This document shows positions 14,341 to 23,691 of a stretch of 64,000 nt of DNA, piece after piece (position 1 is the first letter of the stretch; the number at the start of each line of letters is the position of its first letter). The position numbers and the translations under genes were made by a program. The notes beneath the pieces are model-generated. The model was not told the DNA's origin, did not search any database, and saw only the letters and a list, made by a program, of their open reading frames with translations. Origin of the DNA: Triplophysa rosa. Lineage: Eukaryota; Chordata; Actinopteri; Cypriniformes; Nemacheilidae. The stretch covers positions 21,824,946-21,888,945 of the forward strand of contig NC_079891.1 of NCBI RefSeq assembly GCF_024868665.1, read 5' to 3'.

Positions 14341-17300
14341 ACACACACAAAACAATAATTCATATGCAAACATACCTGAAAACATGTAGGTCCTGGTTTG
14401 CCTGGTGGTATATCAGCTTGATAATGAACTTTCAGTTCAGGCACAAGTGCAATTACTGTCTTGATAACCAACGCAATAATGTCCGACCAAACCTTCTTGA
14501 TGTCCACTCCTTTAGATCCCAGACGATACAGAACGCTAGAGAATGTGCGTTTACTGCCTGTGTTGCAGCTGTCCGAATGGACAAAGTTTCCACTGTGCAC
14601 ATTAAGGGAATAGTTGGTAAGATGCATAAATACATGACTGAGGTTCTTCTGACTGGGCTCCTGGTAGGGTTCCGTGCAGAACCTGGTCAGACCCTCTTTA
14701 GCGATGTAGATTTCTAAAGGCTCCAACGAACGGACCAGAACATACAAGCGGATATCAAACTTCAGTTTATCGATCAGAAGGGGTTTTTGGATGTATTCTT
14801 GAACAACCGCTTGTTTGACCTGAGAACCTGAGATAACCCGAAGGTCAGCAGGGTCGCGGATGAGGTAGATGCCGTCGCCCTGGGAACCGTTGTCCGGTTT
14901 CACAATGAAAGTGGGCTTGAGGGTGGAATCATTATCTTTCAGGAGACGAACCTTTACAAAAGGGTAAGAAATAAACAGATACCTTTGTTATGTCTTACTT
15001 GTGATAAAGTTCCCTGAATGATACACAAAACATACAGACACTACCAATAAAATAAGATACTATTAACCATGTTTTCAACTGATGCAAAGGTTATCTGAAG
15101 AAAATTACATGCTTAAATCTAGTAAAATGTGTACAATCTCCAGCAGGTCTCTGCTGCCCTCTGCGGCTTCTTTTAAAAAGTATTTGCCGACTAACACAAA
15201 AAGGTTACATGTACAGTAAACACAAATACAGACAAGCCTTTGTAAATGAAAAGTAAAAACTGAAAATAGTCGTGGAAAAAAATTAGGAGATCATTCCAAA
15301 TTTTCATTTAATCAGTATTTTTTTATGTATTGTGGCCATTCCAGTCCAGTGTCTGTTGAATTTCAACAAAGTCAAACCTCAGGAGTGACAAAGTCATCCA
15401 ACAGCAATGTGAAAGACTGACAGCATGACAAGACTCATGAAAACCCAGGTTTTTCTAAAAAAGTCTAAAAAAAACGTCTAAAATGTTTTCTAAATACAAT
15501 TATAACTGTTAAAGTGAATATAAACTTGTTTTCTTTGCAGTATTTCAGGACTGAAAAAAAAACAGGATCTTTTCTGTTATTTCGGCATGTTTCTCCAGTT
15601 TTCATTTTCTGCAAATAAATGCAAGTAGAAACTATATTTTTATTTGAAATTTGGGAGAAACATTTTTAGTAGTGTACAAAATAAAGCAAAAATTACACAT
15701 TCCTATAAATAGTAAATTCAGAAAAACTCAAAATAATTTAGATTTGTTTTCCCGCTGCTGCATATATGGCATCTGTTCTGTTTAGTAGATTTCCACAAGA
15801 ATGATTCCTCATGTTTTTTCCTGCTTTCATTTTTAGTAACTTTACAGACTCTCTGTATGTGGGCTGTTAATGATTCTCCAGGAACGACAATCTTATCAAA
15901 TGGAACGACAAGCTTATCAAATGTCTACATGACACCACTGTGAATACGAGTGTGGCTGAGGAAGAAGTGAGCCGTTGATGTGCCAGGAAAATGTTTACAT
16001 GTGCAACAGAAGACATCTATGTCTAAATCACTTTGATATATGCTGTACCATGGCACTAAATGACCAAACTTGTATTTCATGTTCTTTACTTTAGAAATAA
16101 TAAAGAATACCATAGTATCATGATTTTTTTTACCATGGTTTTTAACAAATGTTTTGTTAGTGAAGATAACTTTCTATTTTCTACCTTAGGTAGGGTATAG
16201 TTCACCCTAAATACAAAAGAAGATATTCTGAAGAAACCAAACAACATTGGCCACCATTGACTTCAACTGTATGGACATAAAACCACACAAACATCTGTCA
16301 AAATCGTCTTTTGTGTTCTGCAGAAGAAAGAGTCATATACAGGTTTTGATCAACATAAGTGTAAATAAATGATGACAGATTTTTTTATTTGTGTGTGAAC
16401 TGTGCTTTCAACGTTAATGTTTTCCATGCTTTTCTTTAAAGGGATAGTTCACCCAAAAATGGTGTCATCATTTACTCCCCCTTATGTAATTTCATACCTG
16501 TATAAACTACTTTGATCCGATGAACGTTATGTTAGTAATTTTCAGTCCCGGGACATCACTGACTACAATAGTAGGAAGAATTAAATGGTAGTCAAAGGTG
16601 CCCGAGAACTCTTTGTTTTCCTAAATTCTTCAAAATATCTCAATATGTGTTCAACAGAACAAAAAAATACAATATTTTTTTCCTACTATGGGAGTGTATG
16701 ATGTCCCAGAACTGAAAATTGCTAACATTCTTCCAAATATCTTTCTCTCTGTTCATTGGAACAAAGAAATGTATACAGGTTTGAAACAATCCGAGGGTGA
16801 GTAAATGATGACAGATTTTTCATTTTTCGATGAACTATCCCTTTAAGTTTGGAAAGCATATAGTCTGTTTTAAGTTGAGTTTAATACTCTAGTGAGGACT
16901 GCTGAGGGTTTCCTCTCCTTTATACAGGTACCTGTGTGGAGAAGAGCTGGTATTCCTCGGGCAGTATCCAAGAGCGTGGATAGAAGTTATACTCCTCTGG
17001 GAACAGTTCCTGCATGGTACGAACCGCACGGCTCAAGTTGATCTTTCGCAGCATCTCTATCATTCCTGCTGACCAACATGAGAAATCAATGAGAAATTAC
17101 AAAAGCGCCAGGCAATGACAATTTACATGTATAGTATATTGTTCTTTTGGTATTGAATCTATTAGATCTAAGAAGTATATCCTCAGCAGTTTCAATAAAA
17201 AATATCAATGCAGGGCCTATTGGAACCCAATAGCTTTATAGCGCACAACACACACACGCATACACTGCTTGGACAGGCTGTCTGTGTGAAAGCAACAGTC

Positions 17301-20300
17301 AATACAGCTATGAAAACAGATGTACATCCAACCCATGAGTCAGCACTTAAGACTCTTTTATGGCTTTGCTGAACAGAGAAAGATACAGTTTAAATGATTA
17401 ATAACCTTCTCTTTAAAGGTCAAGAAAGTAGAACAGACTGAACATTACTTGAACTCAGTTTGTTTCAACTTTTAAAAAAAAAGACATGTGTCACCCTCAT
17501 GTTGTTCCAAATCTGTATAAATGGCTTTGTTCTGATGAAAACAAAAGAATACATTTTCAAGAATGTAAGAAAGCACACAGTTCTGGGGCACTTTTGATTA
17601 CCATTGTATTTTTTTTACTATGGTAGTCAATGGTGGCCAAGAACTGTTTGGTTACAAGCATTCTTCCAAATATATTTCTCTGTGTTCATCAGAACAAAGC
17701 CATTTTTACGGATTTAGAACAACTCGAGGGTGAGTAAATGATGACAGAATCTTTATGTCTCAATTCTTAGCTATGGAACTAAAAAAAAGTTATTTTAATA
17801 AAAGTTTTAAAGGTTGTCAGAACCCTGCCATTTGTATTCTATAACACAAGAATGGTTAAATGAAAACAAAGGCCATCCTTTAATCTCGCTATAAACTGTT
17901 GTGTTATTTGTATTGTTATTAACTGTCTTCACATTGGGTTCTGAGTAACTTGTGAATTGTATTACTATGGAAAGTGTTTTTGTCAGGTTCACCTGGGAAC
18001 TTGTTGACTTGCCCTGAAACGATGTTCTCGTTGTCATGAAAGGAGACGCCATGCCAGTAGATATCACAGGCTGTCCGCCTACCTATTGGAAACTGCCGGA
18101 TCAGAAGGAATAAGGATGAGACTTAAGTCAAAGAAACAGAAGAGAGCTATCACTCAACACAATAAACATGTCCGGTTTTTGAAAAGGTTGCAACAACCAA
18201 CGCATTTATGACTAACTGTACCAGAATTACAAAATCAACTCCATGGCTGCATCCGAAATCGCATACTGTGACAGTACGTACTGAATTTGAATAAGTACCT
18301 GTCGACCGTTAAAACAGTACGTTCTATATAGTATGAATGTAAGCAGTATGAATACATTTCGGACATACTGCGTCCACCATGTTTTATGATCATGTATGCT
18401 CTTTGACCTGTATGCTCTTTGGCCTATGAAGTATTAACAACAGCGTTGATAAAAACATAATTTAGTCACGAGAAATTCATTTATTGGCACTTCAATTAAA
18501 AACGGACGTCCGCCACAGAGTTTTCTGCTTTATTTATTAAAATTTATTTTTGCAATTTGATTGTTGTTCAGCTCCCTTGGCATCATGGGATATATAAGTG
18601 TCCATCCAATCCACACTCACGAATCTCGGCGGAAGTAGCAGACCATCCGGGTATTTCTTGCTAGGGCTGGGCAAAAAAATATATTAATCGTGTTTTAAAA
18701 TGCGGTCGATTCAATTTCGAACTTCAAAAGCTTTAAATCGATTTTTTTCTTTCATATTTCCGCAAGCACTGAACATTTATTAACATGAATGTTATTGCTA
18801 CTACTATCCACTAGATGTCACTTTTCTTTCTACAACGGGTGGATGTTACAACAGGGAGCATATCGTTCATTCATTGCTTAATTAACATAGTGGATGCGGT
18901 CCTCGAATTTAACATCACCTTCACATAAAAGGCAGCGGTTCATATGAATGCAGCCCCACTTTACAGCTAATTTTGTGAAATTTAGTTTGTTATACTGTAT
19001 CTTAAATGTAAAATAACCTGTTCTGTTTCAATATACCCAAGTTTCTTTAAAGTTTGATATACAGGTTTGTGGCTCTTCATTTAATTTTTAGTTCACCATT
19101 GTAATGTGATATTTACTGATCTTTTTTAGAAATATCTACAGGATCTATAATAATTTACCCGAAGCGAGAATCGAATCGAGAGCTTGTGAATCGTAACATC
19201 AATCGATACCCAGCCCTATTTCTCGCCTACTGTTTTTTGCATACTGAGGTTTCAGACGTACTATTCGTGACTCATACTCATTTTTGCCTACTATATAGTA
19301 TGGAAGTAGGCGATTTCGGATACAGGGTATGCGACTCTTAAACCTATTTTGATAAATAGTTCCTGCTTCCTACTTCTATGTGTATATCATGACTAAAGGT
19401 TGCATTCTTAGTGACACTGGTTTACTTTTAAAACACAAAGGGGCGGTTTCCCAGACAGGGATTATTTTAAACCAGGACTAGGCCTTAGTTAATTTAGGGA
19501 AAAAAACATTACTGGCGTGCATTTTGAGACAAAACAGTCACACTGATATATTTTAAGATATGTAAGAGCAGGTTATTTTTGATCAAGACACCTCTAACAT
19601 TTAAATTAGTCTGGGACTAGGCATAAACCCTGTGTGGGAAACCGCCCCAAAAAGTATAAAATCTCTGTTCTTAGGTTCTTCACAAACCGTGGGAGAGGAC
19701 AGTGTTAGTATACTATGCTTAAATATATACATTTGTTATGAGTTTTAAGTCTCAGGGGCAGATGACAGACCATGAAGACTACAAAGTGGGTTGAGCGTGT
19801 GGAAGGTTATCAAGGGCACTAATCAGCAAGCGTGTAGTATGCTGAGTACAGTTAGGCTACATAGCTGAGCTGGATTATGTCACACTTTAACAGGCTAATG
19901 GGAAGTGAGGCAGTGTTTCTATATTAAGCACCTGGCACATGGAAGAAACCAGTATATGACCAGATTAGGAGTTCCTACGTGTGTGTGTGTGTGTTTTTAA
20001 AAAGAAGCATGAACGTCACTTGACAATTCAGAATTTAGCAGCGAGTAATTTCTTGTTACTTTAATTTAAAGGAAAATAATTTTGAGCAGCACTAACGCTC
20101 ATGTGACTTTCATAAATCACTGCACTAAACTTGGAAGTGGAAGTCATGTTCCTATGTCTTGTTCTTCTTAAAATGCATTGTTTCTTGTTTGTTATTGTTT
20201 TTTCATTTCCTGCATTGAAAAGTTTATTGTGAAAAGTTTTTATTTCTTGCATTGAGTTGATAGTTTAGCAAGCATTTCAGTGGCATTCCATTAAACATGA

Positions 20301-23300
20301 ATGGGATCTCCACCCTTTACTAAGAGTTGCCATGAGAGGATAAAGACATGCCTTTTCAATCCAATCACATTTAGCATAATCTAAATGAAGTTACTTTGAA
20401 CTGTTTAGGAAGAAGACAATTCAAATAATTATAAAACTGAAAGACTGACCGTCTTCACAACATTTTAAACCCACATGTGGGAACGCCTACTGCTTTTAAA
20501 AAGCCTTTGGTGTGCCAGACTGGATAAATGGTGATATGGATACACTTAAACTTGAAACCAACCTTCAACAAGGCAGCTTTGTATTACATAGGCTCATAAT
20601 ATTTCAGTGGCGATGAGAAGAAAGGGGTTAAGACATTCATTCAACGGGCCGTTTACTATGTCTGGCCTGCCAGGTGTCATGCACTACACAATAGAGGTGC
20701 ATAGTATAGTTTGACAGCTTATCAATGTATTTATGAGCGTTTCGTTTTAACGTCCACATTAGATGGACAGTCAAGTGTAACCATATATGCGAGTGTTGTT
20801 TAAATTGTGTTGAAGGACAAGGTTAAGGGCTGTCAATGTCTGTTGAAATATTCAACCTAAAGGCATGGGTATGTGTTTGCTTTTATTGCTGTAACCAGAT
20901 TAATCTCATTAATAAAATTATATTACAATTGATTTCCATTAATATCACTCACGGTTAAAAAAAACATGGACATGTGTAACATACGTTAATCCCAGATAAC
21001 AACCTCTCAAAACTAATAACACACGGTAACCCGGATGCAGCAAATCATTTTTACAGTTTTTTTTTTTTGACGAATTAAATGTAAATTTATCTTTTAATAA
21101 CATATATGACATTTTATTTACAAATGATTAAACCAAATTGGCTGTTTGACCAAATGTGACATTTGAACTTCATTTCTTACAATAAAACCGAAAGTAAACG
21201 GCTTTTCCTCGCGGAAGGTCTGCATTTGGTAAAAATGAGCTAATAAAATATTTTAAATTCACATTTCATGTCCAGTTTTATTCTCATGTGGCAAGTAGTC
21301 ATGTAATAAGCGGGATAATGTACAAGCAGCCGGCTCTTATCGGGAAATAAGCCCCGACAGTGTGATAGGGACCCAACGCGAGCCTGTACATTATCCCTTA
21401 TGCAGAGTTCACACTGCATGATTTTGGCCCTGATTTTAAGTCGCCGACAGGTATATGAGATATCAGAGACAAATTTCCGAAATTGGAGGGAAATCGGTGC
21501 TTGTTCACACGAGTGACAATCACGCATTGTGAATGATCAAAGACGCGATCTGAGAGAGTGGGCGACGCGTCGCAGACGCCCGTGAAATATTTGGCATGCT
21601 AAATATATGCACCTGTCAGCGACTCAAAATCCTGCTGTGTGAAATGAGTTCTGACTGAAAAATACATCGGCGATGACCTACAGCCAATGAGAAGGCAAGA
21701 TACAAGGCAAAATGAGGTTTCGGGGAGAAGACCACAACATCAGCAAGCATGCTTCCAATGTCGCGCGAGTTTCCAAGTTTGCGGCGATTCTGACCTTTTG
21801 TAAAGTCATGCAGTGTGTAATCTCCTGTTGCCGATCCATCGTTCAATGTGAACACTGCAGCAACTTAATGCTACCCCAGATAGTCATACAGTGTGAAAAG
21901 AACAATGATGCAACGACTTTGAAAATCGGGCAATGTGAACTCAGCATTACATAACGAATCTGCAACTGTCGCGACTGGCCAATCAGAATCAAGCATTCCA
22001 ACGAGCCGTGTAATAAAAAACTTTGTTTTTACATTACACAAGTAATGGATAATACCAAGGGTATTTGTATTGCATCAGTTGAACTTGTACAGTTACACTT
22101 TATAGTTAATATTCAATAAATTATTCAGTTTATTTATTTTGCTTTTATTAAATACATTTCGATAATGAAAGATTGCAGTTTTGTGAAATAGCTTGATTAA
22201 AGGGGTGATATGACACGGCTAGAACGATTATCATTTCTTTTAGATGTAATGCAATGTGTGTACACGATTTAAGGTTCAAAAACGCTGTATTTTCCACATA
22301 ACCTGCATGTTTGTATCTCCTCTTTGCCCTGCCTCTCTGAAACGCGTTCATCGCTCTGAAAAGCGAGGTATGCTATGATTGGTCAGTTAACCAGTGCGTA
22401 GTGATTGGTCGAATACTGCAAGCGTCTGACGGAAATGTAACGCCTCTTACCATATTTGGAACATCAGGTTCCAAAGCAATTGTACTGGCAAGTACGCCCA
22501 CCTTGCTTGCGTAAAAATTTGGGCGGTCTTAGTCAACTCATACCACGAACTGACATAGATTTGTGGGGGTGTGGTTACACGAGGCATTTCATGCAGGTCT
22601 GGGTGAGCACTCACTTTTAGATAGAATGCATCTTTTGTTCCCACACTTTAATTTTTGCAATTTTATGTGTCTAACTTATAACAACTTATAACACACCAAA
22701 GACACAGAAAAACACGTTTTCGCGCTATATGACCCCTTTAAAATGAAAATTTGTTTACGAATAATATAGGTTTACGTCACTGTGATTTTATCAGCATATT
22801 TCAATCGCCACACATTTACACCATGTCATAAACAAAATATGTTAAAGCAAAGCTTATACAGTATAAAAAATATTATTGACAAGTTTTTAATGGGTTGTCC
22901 TTTACGTTTTTGCTTTTCCAGTCATGGAAACAAAACTTGTTTCAAATTCAAATTCATGACCATCGTTATGACTTTATTAAAAGTTCATTGCTTTCTCTAA
23001 AAAGCGCTGTAAACATTTTCAGACAGCAAATGTACAAAATATAATGATAGTTTAAAGTGGTTTGTAACCAATTATTGGGGAAAAGGTGAACTCTTCCAAT
23101 TTAAAGGATAGGTGTGATGTGATAAGTCAAATGTTATCATACCTCTTTCCACTTCAACTGCCTGATGCTGAGTTTAAGCGCTTCGAGCGATGTCTTCGCT
23201 TTAGACGAGTCCACTGTCACTGGTCTTCTCTTTTTGCCCACTTTGCTACCATCCTCTTGATGCTCACATTTCTCCTCCGTTTGTCTCTGGCATGACTCAA

Positions 23301-23691
23301 CTTGACCATTTGCCGCCGATTTAGCCTTGAAAATCTTCCCCGTCCCTTTAACTTGAAGGTTTTGCTCATTGCTGACACGGTATATACCTGCCACTGTCAG
23401 ATCCGAAACCTGCCTGCCGTTCACCTGTCTCTCATGACCGTCACCTTTGCTCCTGCTTTTACTCCGACTTCTTTCGTTAATGCTACTCCTGGAAATGTCC
23501 CTCCGAGAAGTGAGGGAGACATCAGCTGAAACAGAAGATTCTGAAGCCGGTGACAGCTGCTGCTGCTCGGCCGCGGCCTCGGTCTCCGCAGCCTCTCCGG
23601 GCGCCTTCATTTGCTGAAGCTCAATCTTCACTTTCTCATAATAATCGCTCATAGTGTGATAATCTCTAACATTAACGCTTGGACATGTCAT
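194..23691 (-). CDS. ttll11: Tubulin polyglutamylase TTLL11-like, complete nine-exon gene
   Basis: TTLL11 belongs to the tubulin tyrosine ligase-like family, ATP-grasp enzymes that add or extend glutamate side chains on tubulin tails of axonemal and other stable microtubules. Joined coding exons are 23691-23143, 18092-17993, 17065-16932, 14951-14376, 11397-11302, 11056-10941, 7157-6891, 3678-3572 and 489-194. They total 2241 nt (746 aa plus stop), and all intron phases agree. Residues 1-183 are a hydrophilic N-terminal extension. The catalytic TTL domain follows, with KPDNGSQGDGIYLI (ATP-binding Lys279), KFDIRLYVLV, FMHLTNYSLN and LEVNSNPSMRIEHE (Glu471 and Asn473, the metal/ATP pair of the fold). 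The exon 7-9 region (CLKQVFPKYTKQFNYLRVVE, DILYIDITRR, LQAFIEAFFYLA) is the TTLL11-type C-terminal region, which separates it from other TTLLs. Size is close to human TTLL11 (about 800 aa). The start is the first in-frame ATG; a second ATG 14 codons later is possible. Confidence 0.93.
1284..1572. mobile_element. Short MITE with TTAA target duplication
   Basis: The ends read AGGCATAGTTCACC and (reverse strand) AGAGATCACCCC, flanked by TTAA at 1280-1283 and 1573-1576. It resembles the longer AGGGATAGTTCACC element at 16440 and contains an (AT)n patch at about 1365-1420. TTAA duplication is typical of piggyBac-type transposition. Confidence 0.65.
2260..2575 (+). mobile_element. 5'-truncated retroelement 3' end with (TTGAA)n tail
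   Basis: Carries the common fish 3' sequence around CTGCTTTGGAACAATGCACA and AAAGCGCTATATAAATAAAA, then a pentanucleotide tail (ttgaa repeated). G-rich sequence from about 1930 may belong to the same copy. No reverse transcriptase is present, so the family cannot be assigned. Confidence 0.6.
2576..2815 (+). mobile_element. Partial copy of the AGTTCACCCAAAAATGA MITE family
   Basis: Shares the left end (AGTTCACCCAAAAATGA), the TTGTTCCAAACCTGTATA segment and GACTACCATAGTAG with the element at 16440. It ends in a weak right terminus (GGGGGAACTATCACT). No clear target duplication. Confidence 0.55.
3572..3678 (-). CDS. ttll11: ttll11 coding exon 8, followed by a GC donor
   Basis: A 107-nt exon reading NCKLSNSSFSMASADILYID then ITRRCAGTLPDSREAG. 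The acceptor is ttttcag. The frame fixes the exon end at GCA G, and the intron then begins gcaagc: a GC donor with the CAG|GCAAG context typical of GC-AG introns. The next exon supplies GG to complete glycine. Confidence 0.9.
3679..6890 (-). other. ttll11 intron 7
   Basis: Contains an AT-rich hAT-like fragment (3826-4290). A stretch at about 6290-6420 ends GGTGAAATATCCCTTT and looks like another MITE edge. The rest is AT-rich and unassigned. Confidence 0.6.
3826..4290. mobile_element. AT-rich DNA transposon fragment (AGTGTTGGGTAAGTTAC end)
   Basis: The left end AGTGTTGGGTAAGTTAC is followed by many TAATTAC/GTAATTA motifs, and the inverted counterpart recurs at about 4195-4290. The right terminal repeat is missing. 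It resembles the longer copy at 25084-26325. Confidence 0.55.
6891..7157 (-). CDS. ttll11: ttll11 coding exon 7
   Basis: A 267-nt exon. Its first half is a poorly conserved acidic linker (ENAIVVDAESDEKE). The second half is the conserved CLKQVFPKYTKQFNYLRVVE and FLGVKGTMRLGPTGFRTFIR. The donor is CG|gtaagt. The acceptor is ttcag, directly preceded by about 18 TG dinucleotides instead of a normal polypyrimidine tract. Confidence 0.93.
7161..7200 (-). repeat. (TG)n microsatellite directly upstream of the exon 7 acceptor
   Basis: About 18 CA units on the plus strand. In gene sense the intron reads (TG)n then ttcag and exon 7. It replaces most of the expected polypyrimidine tract. Confidence 0.95.
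7860..8166. mobile_element. Foldback MITE-like repeat
   Basis: The left arm (GTTGCATTTGTTAATATT, AATGCATTAGCTAACATG) and the right arm (reverse strand GTTGTATTTGTTAACATG, AATGCATTAAC) are inverted relatives. The centre has the common GAGCAAT...AGCATTTATTAATCTTAG motif. Ends and target duplication are not resolved. Confidence 0.55.
8599..8963. repeat. GT microsatellites around a GTGGGGACC...GTCCCCAC foldback
   Basis: (GT)n at 8599-8658 and 8935-8963 flank a unit with GTGGGGACC at 8679, GAGGTCCCCACGGGG at 8743, a GTTTAGGTTTAGGGGTTGGG stretch and GTCCCCACGG at about 8910. This is a common fish repeat arrangement. Confidence 0.6.
9695..9815 (+). mobile_element. Short 3' end of the L2-like LINE
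   Basis: About 120 bp that match the reverse complement of 43802-43915: TAGAAGCTTCCAACACCAAA, TGCAAGCACACTTGGCAATA, and a TTCTGATTCTGATT tail. A heavily 5'-truncated insertion of the element found nearly full length at 43.8-47.1 kb. Confidence 0.8.
10941..11056 (-). CDS. ttll11: ttll11 coding exon 6
   Basis: A 116-nt exon reading VSPGVFEYVPSLVDEEVKVG then VIRDTLRLMDPAQRKQYG. Acceptor ttgcag. The donor is GT|gtgagt, placed there because exon 7 needs two bases to keep frame; a donor two bases earlier would break the frame. It covers the end of the TTL fold. Confidence 0.93.
11302..11397 (-). CDS. ttll11: ttll11 coding exon 5
   Basis: A 96-nt exon reading ILGFDILLMKNLKPILLEVN then SNPSMRIEHEQE. 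It holds the E-x-N-x-N-P element of the ATP-grasp metal site. Acceptor ctgtag, donor GAG|gtgagg, phase 0 on both sides. Confidence 0.95.
11450..12079. mobile_element. Inverted-repeat DNA element (GGCTTTTCACACTT ends)
   Basis: Starts GGCTTTTCACACTTTGC and ends with the inverse GGCTTTTCGCACTTGAAA. The interior has many self-complementary AACCC/GGGTT motifs (CCAGGGTTTAGTG, AACCCGGGGTTAAC). No transposase. Target duplication not clear. Confidence 0.7.
13251..14238. mobile_element. 988-bp MITE with perfect 18-bp TIRs
   Basis: Ends are GGGCCTCATTCATGAAAC and its exact inverse complement at 14221-14238. Both are flanked by AAT (13248-13250, 14239-14241), a candidate 3-bp duplication. GGGCC termini with 3-bp duplications suggest PIF/Harbinger, though AAT is not the usual TWA. 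No transposase ORF. Confidence 0.8.
14280..14349 (-). repeat. (GT)n microsatellite just downstream of the exon 4 donor
   Basis: Roughly 30 CA units on the plus strand (with a TC interruption). In gene sense this is UG-rich RNA starting about 26 nt after the exon 4 donor. Confidence 0.95.
14376..14951 (-). CDS. ttll11: ttll11 coding exon 4 (catalytic core)
   Basis: The largest internal exon (576 nt, residues 262-453). It carries most of the ATP-grasp active site: the glycine-rich KPDNGSQGDG loop, QEYIQKPLLIDKLKFDIRLY, and FMHLTNYSLNVHSGNF, ending PELKVHYQADIPPGKPGPTC then FQ. The acceptor is gtaaag and the donor is CAG|gtatgt. The open frame runs on past the donor into intronic (GT)n, but those residues are not part of the protein. 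Confidence 0.95.
14952..16931 (-). other. ttll11 intron 3
   Basis: 14952-16185 is AT-rich without recognised elements. A degraded copy of the AGTTCACC family lies at about 16190-16415, followed by the complete copy at 16440-16842. Confidence 0.6.
16440..16842. mobile_element. 403-bp MITE, AGGGATAGTTCACC ends, TTAA duplication
   Basis: Terminal inverted repeats AGGGATAGTTCACC and (inverse) AGGGATAGTTCATCG are flanked on both sides by TTAA (16436-16439, 16843-16846). The interior is a long imperfect palindrome (GTCATCATTTACTC against GAGTAAATGATGAC). TTAA use suggests piggyBac-type mobilisation. Confidence 0.82.
16932..17065 (-). CDS. ttll11: ttll11 coding exon 3
   Basis: A 134-nt exon reading GMIEMLRKINLSRAVRTMQE then LFPEEYNFYPRSWILPEEY. 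This is the TTL-domain lead-in (F-YPRSWILP) conserved in the family. Acceptor gtcagcag, donor CAG|gtacct. The phase 1 entry completes the glycine begun in exon 2; exit is phase 0. Confidence 0.92.
17066..17992 (-). other. ttll11 intron 2
   Basis: Contains a terminally deleted copy of the 16440 family at about 17490-17760 (GTCACCCTCATGTTGTTCCA to GAGGGTGAGTAAATGATGAC). The rest shows nothing recognised. Confidence 0.6.
17993..18092 (-). CDS. ttll11: ttll11 coding exon 2
   Basis: A 100-nt exon reading FPIGRRTACDIYWHGVSFHD and on to QVNKFPG, a segment conserved in TTLL11. The acceptor is ggcag and the donor is G|gtgaac; it enters in phase 0 and leaves in phase 1. It is too short to show as a free-standing ORF in its own frame and was found by reading between exons 1 and 3. 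Confidence 0.92.
18247..19325. mobile_element. Inverted-repeat element (CTGNATCCGAAATCGC ends), host of a nested hAT MITE
   Basis: Left end CTGCATCCGAAATCGCATAC, right end the inverse CTGTATCCGAAATCGCCTAC, with AGTACG/CTATATAGTATG motifs near both ends. It is interrupted by the 557-bp element at 18662-19218, so the unit before that insertion was about 514 bp. Confidence 0.72.
18662..19218. mobile_element. Nested hAT-type MITE with 8-bp target duplication
   Basis: Ends are TAGGGCTGGGCAAAAAAATA and (inverse) TAGGGCTGGGTATCGATTGA. The flanks TTTCTTGC (18654-18661) and TTTCTCGC (19219-19226) form an 8-bp duplication with one mismatch, as expected for hAT transposons. No transposase. Confidence 0.82.
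19440..19648. mobile_element. 209-bp MITE, GGGGCGGTTTCCCAGACA ends
   Basis: The left GGGGCGGTTTCCCAGACA and right (inverse) GGGGCGGTTTCCCACACA are near-perfect terminal inverted repeats. Inside, CCAGGACTAGGCCTTAG pairs with the inverse of CTGGGACTAGGCATAA. This family is widespread in fish genomes. Confidence 0.8.
21401..21946. mobile_element. 546-bp MITE with TTA target duplication
   Basis: Ends are TGCAGAGTTCACACTGCATG and (inverse) TGCTGAGTTCACATTGCC, flanked by TTA at 21398-21400 and 21947-21949. A TWA duplication fits PIF/Harbinger-type elements. The ORFs inside are on both strands and look accidental. Confidence 0.78.
22201..22737. mobile_element. 537-bp MITE with TTAA target duplication
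   Basis: Ends are AGGGGTGATATGACACGG and (inverse) AGGGGTCATATAGCGCG, flanked by TTAA at 22197-22200 and 22738-22741. Not the same family as the 16440 element, although both use TTAA. Confidence 0.8.
23143..23691 (-). CDS. ttll11: ttll11 coding exon 1
   Basis: Encodes residues 1-183, a low-complexity Glu/Gln/Ser/Lys-rich leader that ends in a conserved stretch (SSKAKTSLEALKLSIRQLKW) just before the catalytic module. The exon ends ...AAA GAG, followed by gtatga, in phase 0. Met1 (23691) and Met15 (23649) are both possible starts. No upstream in-frame exon is visible, so a non-coding first exon cannot be excluded. Confidence 0.88.

Larger units (their letters stand above)
11398..14375 (-). other. 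ttll11 intron 4
   Basis: Holds two inverted-repeat DNA elements (11450-12079 and 13251-14238) and a (CA)n tract close to the exon 4 donor (14280-14349). The interval 12080-13247 has no recognised element. Confidence 0.65.
18093..23142 (-). other. ttll11 intron 1, MITE-rich
   Basis: Holds at least five inverted-repeat elements (18247-19325 with a nested 18662-19218, then 19440-19648, 21401-21946 and 22201-22737). 19649-21400 and 22742-23142 show nothing recognised. Confidence 0.65.

Noticed and set aside
21616..21954. Overlapping 79- and 80-codon ORFs on both strands
   Set aside because: They lie entirely within the 546-bp MITE and reflect its inverted repeats.
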